Shown here in pieces: positions 14,895 to 23,064 of a stretch of DNA of 27,683 nucleotides. Location of the stretch: the NCBI GenBank assembly GCA_028599035.1, contig JAQRMT010000007.1, positions 1 through 27,683 on the forward strand, given 5' to 3'. The number at the start of each line of letters is the position of its first letter. Positions within the stretch are counted from its first letter, which is position 1. The position numbers and the translations under genes were made by a program. The notes under the pieces are model-generated. The model saw only the letters and a list, made by a program, of their open reading frames with translations. It did not search any database and was not told the DNA's origin. This DNA comes from Gammaproteobacteria bacterium. GTDB taxonomy: Bacteria; Pseudomonadota; Gammaproteobacteria; PS1; Pseudothioglobaceae.

Positions 14895-15685
14895 GTGCAA
14901 CTAATCTACCTGATACACAAAATAGCATAGACACACGGCAAATTGTGATTGATAAAGTGGGTATTAAGGATATTCTACACCCGATTACTTTCATTGATCG
15001 TGATGATAATAAAAACGCAACGATTGGCAACTTTACCATGACGGTTACCCTGCCAGAGCATGTAAAAGGCACGCATATGTCGCGTTTTATTGAGATTTTA
15101 AATGAAGGTCCTTGTGAATTTAATAGTGGTAATTTTGGCAAAGTTATTGACAAGGTGCGTGAAAAATTAGAGTCAGAAACAGCGCATATCACGCTAGATT
15201 TTCCCTTCTTTAGGAATAAAAAAGCCCCTTCTTCGGGGGTAGAGTCGTTGATGGATTATCAGGTTACTTTATACGGTATTTTGAATCAAGGTAAGTCGGA
15301 AGTGATGATGAAAGTGGTGGTGCCAGTAACCAGCCTTTGCCCGTGTTCAAAGAGTATTTCCAAATACGGCGCACACAATCAACGCTCACACATCACCATT
15401 AAGGCCAGAATTGCCAAAGGAAAGACTTTGTATTTAGAGGATTTAATCGACTTAGCGGAGCAAAACGCATCGTGTGAGTTGTATGCTATATTAAAACGAG
15501 ATGACGAAAAAGTCGTTACCGAGAGAGCGTATGACAATCCTGCTTTTGTTGAAGATTTGGTGCGTGATATTGCGGTTGGCTTGAATGCCAATGACAATAT
15601 TGATTATTATCGTTTAGAGTCAGAAAATTTTGAATCGATTCACAACCATTCGGCTTATGCAGTGATTGAAAATAACAAATGCTAA
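14891..15685 (+). CDS. folE2: GTP cyclohydrolase FolE2 (type IB)
   Basis: GTP cyclohydrolase IB makes dihydroneopterin triphosphate, the shared precursor of tetrahydrofolate and queuosine. From ATG 14891 it is 264 residues, the family length; upstream in-frame starts would only add queD-overlapping residues. Diagnostic motifs are HMSRFIEIL, the metal-binding SLCPCSK with C150, KYGAHNQRSH, and C-terminal SENFESIHNHSAYA. FolE2 can use metals other than zinc and is often found where zinc is limiting. Whether a zinc-dependent FolE exists elsewhere cannot be seen. Its product is the substrate of QueD, which makes the overlap with queD functionally meaningful. It overlaps aroG by seven bases. Confidence 0.93.
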   Translation: MSATNLPDTQNSIDTRQIVIDKVGIKDILHPITFIDRDDNKNATIGNFTMTVTLPEHVKGTHMSRFIEILNEGPCEFNSGNFGKVIDKVREKLESETAHITLDFPFFRNKKAPSSGVESLMDYQVTLYGILNQGKSEVMMKVVVPVTSLCPCSKSISKYGAHNQRSHITIKARIAKGKTLYLEDLIDLAEQNASCELYAILKRDDEKVVTERAYDNPAFVEDLVRDIAVGLNANDNIDYYRLESENFESIHNHSAYAVIENNKC

Positions 15686-16746
15686 AAAAGATACTACAAA
15701 AAATTAGCAATATTCGCATTACCAAGGCGGAGTCGATTACCACGCCGATGGTGTACATTAAACGCCATGAGGTAAAAAAGCCCGAGTCTGATTTTATTGT
15801 TGAAGCACGGCAAGCCATTGCCAATATTGTTAAAGGCAAAGACAAGCGCCTACTCGTTGTGGTTGGGCCTTGCTCTATCCACGACCCCAAGGCAGCAATA
15901 GAATATGCTGAAAAATTAGCAAAATTAAAAGATGAATTAAAAGACGATTTATTTATTGTTATGCGGGTGTATTTTGAAAAGCCACGCACTACGATTGGCT
16001 GGAAAGGGTTGATTTACGACCCTGATTTAGACGACAGTTGTAACATGGAAAAAGGCTTTGATTTGGCGCGTAAATTATTACTGGATTTAGCCAAGCTACG
16101 CTTACCTACAGCGACTGAATATTTAGACCTTATTACCCCACAATATATTTCCGATTTGATTTCATGGGGGGCCATCGGCGCACGCACCACAGAGAGCCAA
16201 ACGCACCGAGAATTAGCATCAGGCTTGTCTTGCCCTGTGGGTTTTAAAAATGGCACAGATGGCAGTGCCCAGGTGGCAATTGATGCGGTGATTTCTGCTT
16301 CAAATTCTCATATGTTTTGGTCGATTAGTAAAAAAGGCATGATTAATCGTTATACCACCGCTGGCAATCCAAATTGCCATATTATTTTGCGTGGTGGTAA
16401 GAGTGGGACTAATTATGACAGTGACAGCGTTCAAAAAACCATCGCTCAACTTTCTAGTGCGAAATTGCCTGAGCGATTAATGGTTGATTTCTCTCATGCT
16501 AATAGCGAGAAAAAATTTAGAAATCAAATAAAAGTTGGCGATGAAATTGCCAAGCAAATTGGCGCAGGTTCTGAGCATATTTTTGGTGTAATGATTGAAT
16601 CGCATCTTAACGAAGGCAGTCAACCCGTTGCATTGTTAAAATCACTTAAATATGGTGTTAGCATTACCGATGGTTGTGTTGGCTGGAATGATACCGAGAA
16701 TTTGCTCAAAACATTGGCACAGTCTGTTCATAAAAGAAACTCATAA
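15679..16746 (+). CDS. aroG: 3-deoxy-7-phosphoheptulonate synthase, class I
   Basis: The 355-residue DAHP synthase condenses phosphoenolpyruvate and erythrose 4-phosphate, the first step of the shikimate pathway. The class I AroF/G/H-type signatures are intact: LLVVVGPCSIHDPKAA, MRVYFEKPRTTIGWKGL, WGAIGARTTESQTHRELASGLSCPVGFKNGTDG and MVDFSHANSEKKF. Which amino acid inhibits it cannot be read from sequence, so the aroG name is nominal. The start ATG 15679 overlaps folE2 by seven bases, and the first 14 residues (KKILQKISNIRITK) are basic. It is the last gene of the queD-folE2-aroG unit; gyrA has its own promoter downstream. Confidence 0.94.
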   Translation: MLKKILQKISNIRITKAESITTPMVYIKRHEVKKPESDFIVEARQAIANIVKGKDKRLLVVVGPCSIHDPKAAIEYAEKLAKLKDELKDDLFIVMRVYFEKPRTTIGWKGLIYDPDLDDSCNMEKGFDLARKLLLDLAKLRLPTATEYLDLITPQYISDLISWGAIGARTTESQTHRELASGLSCPVGFKNGTDGSAQVAIDAVISASNSHMFWSISKKGMINRYTTAGNPNCHIILRGGKSGTNYDSDSVQKTIAQLSSAKLPERLMVDFSHANSEKKFRNQIKVGDEIAKQIGAGSEHIFGVMIESHLNEGSQPVALLKSLKYGVSITDGCVGWNDTENLLKTLAQSVHKRNS

Positions 16747-16795
16747 ATTATTGATTTTTAATGGTTTTTTACATTAAAGAATTGATATATTTTAG

Positions 16796-16824
16796 TTGTA
16801 AATCTAGCTCTTTTAGGGTACAAT
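16796..16824 (+). promoter_or_regulatory. Predicted gyrA promoter
   Basis: TTGTAA (16796-16801) and TACAAT (16819-16824) are separated by an ideal 17 bases. This places a transcript start near 16831, about 23 bases before ATG 16854. No good ribosome site precedes the ATG. Confidence 0.6.
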
Positions 16825-16853
16825 AAAAACCAATTTAATTAAGTCTTTTTTGT

Positions 16854-19445
16854 ATGTCTGAAAACATTGATAATCCCGAAAGTGTCATATCTAATTTCCC
16901 CATAATTAGCATTGAAGATGAGATGCGAGATTCCTATTTGGAATACGCTATGAGTGTCATCGTTGGCCGTGCTCTGCCTGATGTGCGAGATGGGCTAAAG
17001 CCCGTGCATCGTCGTGTGCTTTATGCCATGGATGTGTTGGGTAATGACTATAACAAGGCTTATAAAAAATCTGCCCGTATTGTCGGTGATGTGATTGGTA
17101 AGTACCACCCACATGGCGATACGGCCGTGTATGACACTATTGTACGGATGGCACAACCATTTTCGATGCGTAGTATTTTGATCGATGGTCAGGGTAATTT
17201 TGGCTCAGTTGATGGCGATCGTGCGGCAGCGATGCGTTATACAGAAATCCGTATGTCAAAATTATCGCATGAATTATTGCGTGATTTAGACAAGAAAACT
17301 GTTGATTTTATTGACAATTATGATGGCTCAGAATCCGAGCCAAGCGTATTACCAACCCGTGTGCCTAATCTTTTGATTAATGGCTCATCAGGCATTGCAG
17401 TAGGTATGGCGACCAATATCCCGCCGCATAATCTAGGAGAAGTGGTCAACGCTTGTTTGCAAGTGATTGATAACGAACAAATAACCATCGACGAGTTGTT
17501 AGAAGTGATGCCAGGGCCTGATTTTCCAACCGCTGGCATTATTAATGGCGCTAGCGGCATTCGCCAGGCTTATGAAACAGGCAAAGGCAAAATTTATCTG
17601 CGTTCTGTTTCTCATGTTGAAGGCGAAGACAAACAAAGTATTGTGGTAACAGAACTACCCTATCAAGTCAATAAGGCTAGATTAATTGGTAAGATCGCTG
17701 AATTGGTCAAGGATAAAAAAGTTGATGGTATTACCGGCTTGAGGGATGAATCTGACAAAGATGGCATGCGTATGGTGGTTGAACTTCGTCGTGGCGAAGT
17801 GCCAGAAGTGATGCTAAATAATCTGTATAAACTGACCGAAATGCAAACCGTTTTTGGTATCAACATGGTGGCAATCGATAAGGGAATGCCAAAATTGATG
17901 ACGCTAAGAAGCATATTGGACGCTTTTATTGCTCATAGGCGTGATGTGGTTACTCGCCGCTCTATCTTTGAGTTAAACAAGGCCAGAAACCGTGCACATA
18001 TCTTAGAAGGCTTGTCAGTCGCACTTAGTAGTATTGATGAAATCATCGAATTGATTAAGTCTGCTGCCAATCCAACTGAGGCGAGGGAAAAATTAGTTGC
18101 CCAAACTTGGCAGGGCAGTGTGATTAAAGATTTGATTGGTGACCGCGATATGTCGTTATTCAAGCCAGAAGACTTACCCGCTGAACTCGGTTTACAAGCC
18201 AGTGGTGATTATCAACTTTCACAAAAACAAGCACAAGCTATTCTTGATTTAAAACTTCATCGTTTAACAGGCTTAGAAAAAGATAAGATTTTTGATGAAT
18301 TTAATGAGTTGTTAGAACAAATTAAATATTTATTAGATATTTTGCAAAATCCTGAAAAGTTAATGCAAGTCATTCGTGATGAGTTAGTCGAAATTCGTGA
18401 GAATTTTGCCAATGACAGAATGACCAAGATCGTTGAAAACAAGATTGACTTAACGCTAGAGGATCTTATTGCCCAAGAAGAACGGGTGGTAACCTTGTCA
18501 CACGGCGGCTATATTAAGGCACAATCACTTAGTGATTATCAAGCACAACGCCGTGGTGGCAAGGGTAAAGCTGCCACCAAGATGAAAGATGAGGACTTTG
18601 TAGATCAGTTATTCGTTGCCAATTCACACGATACCGTGTTGTGTTTTTCATCCACCGGCAAGGTGCATTGGCTTAAGGTTTATGAGTTACCAATGGCATC
18701 ACGCACCGCACGAGGCAAACCAATTATTAATTTATTACCACTTGACAAAGAAGAATCAATTAACGCCATCTTGCCAGTGGCTGAGTTTAGTGACGAGCAA
18801 TTTGTATTTATGGTAACCAGTAGTGGCACTTGTAAGAAAACATCACTGACTAATTTTGCCCGCCCAAGAAAAGGCGGCATCATTGCCATTGACCTTAGAG
18901 ATGGCGATAAACTCGTGGGTGTTGACATCACCTCAGGCGAGCAGGATATTATGTTGTTCTCAGCCAATGGTAAATCCATTCGTTTTAAAGAATCCGATGT
19001 GCGCGCCGTAGGTAGAACAGCTATCGGCGTGCGTGGCATGAAGTTAAAAGACGATAAAATCGTCTCAGCCATTATCACAGATGGGGAAGACTCAATCCTA
19101 ACTGCCACTGAAAAAGGCTTTGGAAAACGCACCGCACTTGATGAATACCGCTCTCAAGCACGAGGCGGATCAGGTGTTATCTCTATCAAAACCAGCGATA
19201 GAAACGGTAAAGTTGTCGGCGCTATCCAGGTAACAGACGAGGATGAAATGATGCTTATCTCCAATAAAGCCACCCTTGTTCGTGCCCGTGCTGCCGATGT
19301 CTCCATCATCGGTCGTAATACCCAAGGCGTTACCCTTATCAAAATCGCTAAAGGTGAAAAACTGGTCTCTCTTGCTAAGATTGCCGAAACTGAAGACGAC
19401 GATGAAACTTCTGAGAATGAAGTTGAAACGCAAAATGAAGTATAA
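16854..19445 (+). CDS. gyrA: DNA gyrase subunit A
   Basis: The 863-residue protein is GyrA, the DNA-cleaving subunit that introduces negative supercoils together with GyrB. It carries VGRALPDVRDGLKPVHRR, the QRDR HPHGDTAVYD, and AAAMRYTEIRMS with catalytic Y129. The GyrA-box QRRGGKGK (starting near 18550), which is essential for DNA wrapping, separates it from ParC. Six pinwheel blades follow, and the C-terminus is acidic (EDDDETSENEVETQNEV). The residue equal to E. coli S83 is Thr (T90), while the Asp corresponding to D87 (D94) is unchanged; Thr here is natural in several gammaproteobacteria. gyrB is not in the window. Confidence 0.97.
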   Translation: MSENIDNPESVISNFPIISIEDEMRDSYLEYAMSVIVGRALPDVRDGLKPVHRRVLYAMDVLGNDYNKAYKKSARIVGDVIGKYHPHGDTAVYDTIVRMAQPFSMRSILIDGQGNFGSVDGDRAAAMRYTEIRMSKLSHELLRDLDKKTVDFIDNYDGSESEPSVLPTRVPNLLINGSSGIAVGMATNIPPHNLGEVVNACLQVIDNEQITIDELLEVMPGPDFPTAGIINGASGIRQAYETGKGKIYLRSVSHVEGEDKQSIVVTELPYQVNKARLIGKIAELVKDKKVDGITGLRDESDKDGMRMVVELRRGEVPEVMLNNLYKLTEMQTVFGINMVAIDKGMPKLMTLRSILDAFIAHRRDVVTRRSIFELNKARNRAHILEGLSVALSSIDEIIELIKSAANPTEAREKLVAQTWQGSVIKDLIGDRDMSLFKPEDLPAELGLQASGDYQLSQKQAQAILDLKLHRLTGLEKDKIFDEFNELLEQIKYLLDILQNPEKLMQVIRDELVEIRENFANDRMTKIVENKIDLTLEDLIAQEERVVTLSHGGYIKAQSLSDYQAQRRGGKGKAATKMKDEDFVDQLFVANSHDTVLCFSSTGKVHWLKVYELPMASRTARGKPIINLLPLDKEESINAILPVAEFSDEQFVFMVTSSGTCKKTSLTNFARPRKGGIIAIDLRDGDKLVGVDITSGEQDIMLFSANGKSIRFKESDVRAVGRTAIGVRGMKLKDDKIVSAIITDGEDSILTATEKGFGKRTALDEYRSQARGGSGVISIKTSDRNGKVVGAIQVTDEDEMMLISNKATLVRARAADVSIIGRNTQGVTLIKIAKGEKLVSLAKIAETEDDDETSENEVETQNEV

Positions 19446-19625
19446 ATGAGAAACTATATTGTCATATCAGGCACTATTTTTACTATTGTGGCGTTCGCAC
19501 ACTTGCTTAGAATTTTTGATGGTTGGGTAGTAACAGTGAATGGACAGGTGGTGCCTGCATATACCTCTTATTTGGCCTTTGTGGCAACAGGGTTATTGGC
19601 GGCTTGGGCTTTTAGGGCTAAATAA
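19446..19625 (+). CDS. Small two-helix membrane protein of unknown function
   Basis: This 59-codon ORF begins at the base after the gyrA stop (TAA-ATG). It predicts two membrane segments: YIVISGTIFTIVAFAHLL (about 4-21) and SYLAFVATGLLAAWAF (about 41-56). The first is followed by RIFDGWVVTVNG and the second ends in RAK. The tight join to gyrA and the clean two-helix pattern make it a real gene more likely than chance, although no ribosome site other than the end of gyrA is seen. It is too short for common length cut-offs. No family is recognised. Confidence 0.6.
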   Translation: MRNYIVISGTIFTIVAFAHLLRIFDGWVVTVNGQVVPAYTSYLAFVATGLLAAWAFRAK

Positions 19626-19633
19626 TTTATTAA

Positions 19634-19735
19634 ATATTTCTAAACAGCTTTGGCGTTATTGCGTTGGCGATTATCGAATTATTTGTGTTGGTTGTTAGAG
19701 TTGCAAGTCGCAAAGAAGAGGCTTATAATCGTTAA
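19634..19735 (+). other. Possible degraded membrane-protein fragment
   Basis: A frame without a good start reads one hydrophobic segment (SFGVIALAIIELFVLVVRVA) and a basic end (SRKEEAYNR) before a TAA at 19733-19735. It looks like the C-terminus of a small membrane protein and could be a decayed partner of the 59-residue gene. The rest of 19736-19828 shows nothing beyond the AGGAG ribosome site (19817-19821) of the next gene. Confidence 0.25.
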
Positions 19736-19828
19736 TGTGTTGGTTAGGGTAACTGGCAAGGCAAGAACTATTTTTACATAAAATGTAAGCTCGTCACCCT
19801 TTAAATTAAAAAATCTAGGAGAAATAAA

Positions 19829-20425
19829 ATGAGCTTAACAAGAAACATAACTGCAATATTTTTATTATTGTTAATAACAAGTGCTAATAACGCTTTTGCA
19901 GGTAGTAAATATGTTATTGATGGTAAGAATTCAATCGTAAATTTTAGCACTATAAAAAAACAATATGTCATTGAGCCCGCTGTTTTTGACAATGTCAAAG
20001 GTTCAATTTCTTCGTTGGGCGAGGTTGAAATAATTATTGACTTAAGCAGTGTAAATACAAGTGTATTGATAAGAGATACGAGAATACAGGATTTGTTTTT
20101 TAAAATTGTGAAATTTCCTCAAGCCACAATTAAAGCAAAAATTGATATGAAAAAATTAAAATCAATATCTTATTACAAGCAAATGGAAATACCTGCTATT
20201 TTGAATTTTTACGGCACCAGCAAAGAGATAAAGTTAGATGTTTTAATTGCTAAAGTTTATAGGAAAAAATTATTAATTACTTCTATGAAGCCAATAATTA
20301 TAAATGCTAACGATTATGGTATTCCTGCTAAAAATTTAATTGATTTATCACAAACAGTTGCTGGAATAAGTCTTTCTAGCAAAGCAGCAGTTAATTTTGT
20401 ATTAAGCTTTAAACATAACAAGTGA
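19829..20425 (+). CDS. YceI-family periplasmic protein
   Basis: The 198-residue protein starts with a Sec signal peptide (NITAIFLLLLITSANNAFA), so the mature part is periplasmic. The YceI lipocalin-like beta barrel is visible: YVIDGKNSIVNFSTIKK at the start, GEVEIIIDLSSVNTSVLIRDTRIQDLFF with the conserved N-T-x-x-x-x-R-D-x-R/H pattern, then FPQATIKAKI and FYGTSKEI. Family members bind polyprenoid lipids such as octaprenyl compounds; roles include stress or pH response. A strong AGGAG site lies seven bases before the ATG. A short hairpin with a T-rich tail follows the stop. Confidence 0.82.
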   Translation: MSLTRNITAIFLLLLITSANNAFAGSKYVIDGKNSIVNFSTIKKQYVIEPAVFDNVKGSISSLGEVEIIIDLSSVNTSVLIRDTRIQDLFFKIVKFPQATIKAKIDMKKLKSISYYKQMEIPAILNFYGTSKEIKLDVLIAKVYRKKLLITSMKPIIINANDYGIPAKNLIDLSQTVAGISLSSKAAVNFVLSFKHNK

Positions 20426-20427
20426 GT

Positions 20428-20447
20428 AGGGCGTTGCCCTTTTATTT
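20428..20447 (+). terminator. Short intrinsic terminator after the YceI-like gene
   Basis: AGGGC (20428-20432), a GTT loop and GCCCT (20436-20440) form a perfect five-pair stem followed by TTTATTT. It lies three bases after the stop and 13 before the LysE-type start, so it may act as a partial attenuator. Confidence 0.5.
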
Positions 20448-20459
20448 AAAGACCTGTTT

Positions 20460-21074
20460 ATGGCAATATTGAGTATTTTAGGTTTGGCTGCAGCAATGTT
20501 TTTGTTGGCAATAACGCCTGGTTTGGGTGTTGTTGCCATAATTTCCAAGGCACTCTCGTCAGGATTTAAACACGCTATTCCTATGGTTATAGGAATAGTG
20601 GTCGGAGACTTGATATTTCTTTTATTTGCCATTTTTGGTCTTTCGATGGTTGCAGAAGCATTTAGCGAGTTATTTACGCTCATTAAATATTTTGGTGGCG
20701 GGTATTTAATTTGGTTGGGGGTTAAATTGTGGCAATCAAATTCATCTAAGAGTGATATGACAGCATTAAAATTGCAATCGAAAAAACACAGTTTTTGGAG
20801 TGGATTATCCATCACCCTAGGCAACCCTAAAGTGATTCTTTTCTATCTTGGTTTTTTACCAACCTTCGTCAACCTTCAATTGCTTTCAAGTCTTGATGTG
20901 GCAATAGTCGCACTTGTTGTTTCTGTGGTTCTTGGTTCTGTCATGCTGTTTTATGCTTACACAGCCTCACGGGCTAGACGATTTTTGAAAAATGGAAGTG
21001 CTCAAAATAAAATGAATAAAATAGCAGGCAGCGTGATGATTGGGACAGGTGCAGTATTATTATCAAAAACCTAA
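20460..21074 (+). CDS. LysE/RhtB-family amino-acid exporter
   Basis: The 204-residue membrane protein has about six hydrophobic segments, matching the LysE/RhtB family. The N-terminal segment holds the signature LAITPGLGVVAIISKALSSGFKHAIPMVIGIVVGD, and the middle has GGGYLIWLGVKLWQS and FWSGLSITLGNPKVILFYLGFLP, both diagnostic. These proteins export amino acids such as homoserine, threonine or lysine, driven by proton motive force. The substrate cannot be assigned. ATG 20460 lacks a clear ribosome site; the frame begins close to the family N-terminus. It sits 34 bases after the YceI-like gene with a short hairpin between them. Confidence 0.88.
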   Translation: MAILSILGLAAAMFLLAITPGLGVVAIISKALSSGFKHAIPMVIGIVVGDLIFLLFAIFGLSMVAEAFSELFTLIKYFGGGYLIWLGVKLWQSNSSKSDMTALKLQSKKHSFWSGLSITLGNPKVILFYLGFLPTFVNLQLLSSLDVAIVALVVSVVLGSVMLFYAYTASRARRFLKNGSAQNKMNKIAGSVMIGTGAVLLSKT

Positions 21075-21158
21075 CAATTTAAGTTAAAATCGGAGAGGGC
21101 AATTGATTTCAAGTGTTACTTTTTTATTTTATAAATTACGCCTAGAAAGCACCCACTT

Positions 21159-21239
21159 ATGATGACAGATTTTTTTAACAAGACAGTTCATTTGATTGCC
21201 ATTTTTCTATGCTCTATGGCATCATGCAAGCCTAAGTAA
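21159..21239 (+). CDS. Tiny lipoprotein-signal-like ORF
   Basis: A 26-codon ORF starts at ATG 21159 (a second ATG at 21162). It encodes a hydrophobic core (VHLIAIFLCSM) and a lipobox-like MASC followed by KPK and a stop. It may be a lysis-type or entericidin-like short lipoprotein, or the signal peptide of the next gene cut off by a frameshift. The next frame is open just past its stop, which favours the frameshift view. No clear ribosome site is seen. Confidence 0.35.
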   Translation: MMTDFFNKTVHLIAIFLCSMASCKPK

Positions 21240-21243
21240 GCCA

Positions 21244-21717
21244 TTGATAAAAATTAAACACACTTGCCGTTGTAAAGCCCCCCGTCAATTCGCTTATGAT
21301 GAGTATCTAGGCATTGGGAATTATTACACCAAATTAAGCAACGACCATATTAGTTATGAGATTGTTGGCGATATTATAAAAATCAACGAAAAATCTTGGT
21401 TTCAAAATGTGGAGCATAACTACAAAATTATCGAAAAAATTAACGGCAGTAAAATGAGACTTGTTTCAAAAGACAGTCAAGTAACTTTATTTGGATTGAT
21501 TAGGGCAAAAAGCATGAGTATAACCAGTTTTGAGTTTGTTGATTCAGATGTGTCAGCAAAGAGTAAGGTGAAATTAATGATTGAAATTCATTTTCCTAAC
21601 AAGTTTAGGGAATTGCTTGCAAGGCTGTTTTTAACTCCTCAAATATGGAATACTCATGCAAAAGATGAGCTTTTGCACTTATGTCGGCATATAGAAACAA
21701 AGTTTAGGGTGCAATAG
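21244..21717 (+). CDS. SRPBCC/START-like protein with uncertain start
   Basis: From TTG 21244 the product has 157 residues. A first strand (IKIKHTCRCKAPRQFAYDEYL) is followed by helices, then a run of strands (ISYEIVGDIIKINEKSW, YKIIEKINGSKMRLV, ITSFEFVD, SKVKLMIEIHF), and a long C-terminal helix (NTHAKDELLHLCRHIETKF). This is the SRPBCC fold pattern of small-ligand-binding proteins. No ATG is in frame before about 21452, which would lose the first half. TTG 21196 is an alternative. Because the 26-codon lipoprotein-like ORF ends at 21239, the start may instead be a frameshift. The fold is a moderate guess. Confidence 0.5.
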   Translation: MIKIKHTCRCKAPRQFAYDEYLGIGNYYTKLSNDHISYEIVGDIIKINEKSWFQNVEHNYKIIEKINGSKMRLVSKDSQVTLFGLIRAKSMSITSFEFVDSDVSAKSKVKLMIEIHFPNKFRELLARLFLTPQIWNTHAKDELLHLCRHIETKFRVQ

Positions 21718-21735
21718 GCTTGTTAATAACATTGC

Positions 21736-21746
21736 CAAAGGTCTCT
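21736..21746 (+). repeat. Partial match to the dispersed repeat end
   Basis: The bases CAAAGGTCTCT equal 7297-7307, the 3' end of the dispersed repeat. The rest of the repeat is missing. It lies in the 60-base gap between convergent genes, so it may be a decayed copy or chance. Confidence 0.3.
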
Positions 21747-21777
21747 TGTAATAAATTTTTACAAAAAGATGGACGGC

Positions 21778-23064
21778 TTAAGATTTTTTATCAGCAATAA
21801 AATCTAACACAGTCGCATTGATGCAAAAGCGACGAGTGCCATCTGGACCATCTTCAAATACATGGCCTAAGTGGATGCCTGTGCTTTTTGAGAGGATTTC
21901 CGTGCGATTCATGCCAAATCGATTATCGGGTTTTTCTAAGGTGCTTCCATCAATCGCTTTGGTGAAACTAAGCCAGCCACTCTTGGAATTAAAACGATTG
22001 TCGGTATTAAATAACGGCGCACCTGAGAGTTTGTCAGTGAACACGCCATCCGGTGTATTTTTGAAAATATCATATTGTTTACAAAATCGACCTTCTGTGC
22101 CTTCGTTAAAGGCAATGTCAAAGGCTTTAGAGTTACCGAGTTTGAATTTACCTAGAGCTTTGTAAAATTCTTTGGGTGATAAATAACCTTGAAAACCTGC
22201 TTTCTCTATCCCGTCTTCAATAAACAAAATCGTGGGCGTAGCAAAGGTCGGCGTTTTAATTGTGTAACCTTTGAGATTGTGTGCAAATACGCTTCTAACG
22301 GGAATACTGCCCTTGTAGTGGTCTAACACTTTTTGCTTAAATGCGATGCAATAAGGACAATAGGCATCGGATTCAATGACGATGATTTCTTTGCCAGTTA
22401 AAGGCGATAAGATAAGATTTTTTAGGTGTTCGTTATAAGTGCCACTGAGTTTTTCTTGAATGATGCCTTTGTCGATAAAGCTCACGCCAGTTTTGTGGTT
22501 AGGGCAATAGCCGTTCGGGTTATTTGCCAGATAGTTTTGATGATAATCTTCTGCCTGCCAAAATTTATCAAGTGGCTTTAGTTCGGTAACAATTTCGCCA
22601 AAACCTTTGTCTTTTAATAATTGTTGATATTCATCTTTGGTTTTGAGTGCGATTTGTTTTTGCTCATCGTTCGTCCAATAAATAGCGGATCGGTAATTAT
22701 TACCCCTATCATTGCCCTGTCCGTTGGTTTGCGTGGGGTCGTGGAGTTCCCAAAAATTCTTAATCAAAAACTCAGTAGAAACCAGCTTTGTGTCATAAGT
22801 AACTTTGACCGCTTCGGTGTGGTTGACGATGTTTGTAGACTTCTCAGGCACTTCATCCTCGTCACTCCAGCTGATTTTTTTGAGCAAACTTAGAAAGTCA
22901 AATGCACTGTTATCGCCTTTATTTGCTATTACTTGGTGATAAGTTGGATTGTCATAATTCCCACCCGCATAGCCAGAGACAACATCGACCACGCCCGGTA
23001 TTTGTTCAAAGTTTTTCTCCACACCCCAAAAACAACCTGCAGCGAATACAATTTCTAATAACAT
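21778..23064 (-). CDS. msrAB: Peptide methionine sulfoxide reductase MsrA-thioredoxin-MsrB fusion
   Basis: ATG at 23064 gives 428 residues; a ribosome site (AGGA, read leftward from 23076) and the MsrA motif beginning at residue 8 favour it over the upstream ATG at 23112. Residues about 1-190 are MsrA, with catalytic C11 in FAAGCFWG, but carry an inserted segment at about 50-81 (Asp/Ser/Glu-rich) in a loop where MsrA is normally short. Residues about 220-310 are thioredoxin-like, with CPYC at 236-239 and a cis-Pro (ATPTI). Residues about 325-428 are MsrB, with catalytic C414 in RRFCINA; zinc-site cysteines are absent and GWPSF is GWLSF. MsrA and MsrB reduce S- and R-methionine sulfoxide. Without an evident signal peptide it is probably cytoplasmic. 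Confidence 0.9.
   Translation of the reverse strand: MLLEIVFAAGCFWGVEKNFEQIPGVVDVVSGYAGGNYDNPTYHQVIANKGDNSAFDFLSLLKKISWSDEDEVPEKSTNIVNHTEAVKVTYDTKLVSTEFLIKNFWELHDPTQTNGQGNDRGNNYRSAIYWTNDEQKQIALKTKDEYQQLLKDKGFGEIVTELKPLDKFWQAEDYHQNYLANNPNGYCPNHKTGVSFIDKGIIQEKLSGTYNEHLKNLILSPLTGKEIIVIESDAYCPYCIAFKQKVLDHYKGSIPVRSVFAHNLKGYTIKTPTFATPTILFIEDGIEKAGFQGYLSPKEFYKALGKFKLGNSKAFDIAFNEGTEGRFCKQYDIFKNTPDGVFTDKLSGAPLFNTDNRFNSKSGWLSFTKAIDGSTLEKPDNRFGMNRTEILSKSTGIHLGHVFEDGPDGTRRFCINATVLDFIADKKS

Noticed and set aside
17121..17123. Thr at the GyrA position equal to E. coli S83 as a quinolone-resistance mutation
   Set aside because: Thr at this site is natural in several gammaproteobacteria, and the neighbouring Asp and the ParC residues are wild-type.
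21746..21764. TTGTAA/TTACAA hairpin between convergent genes as a bidirectional terminator
   Set aside because: The six-pair stem has only one G or C per arm and no T-run follows; too weak to call.
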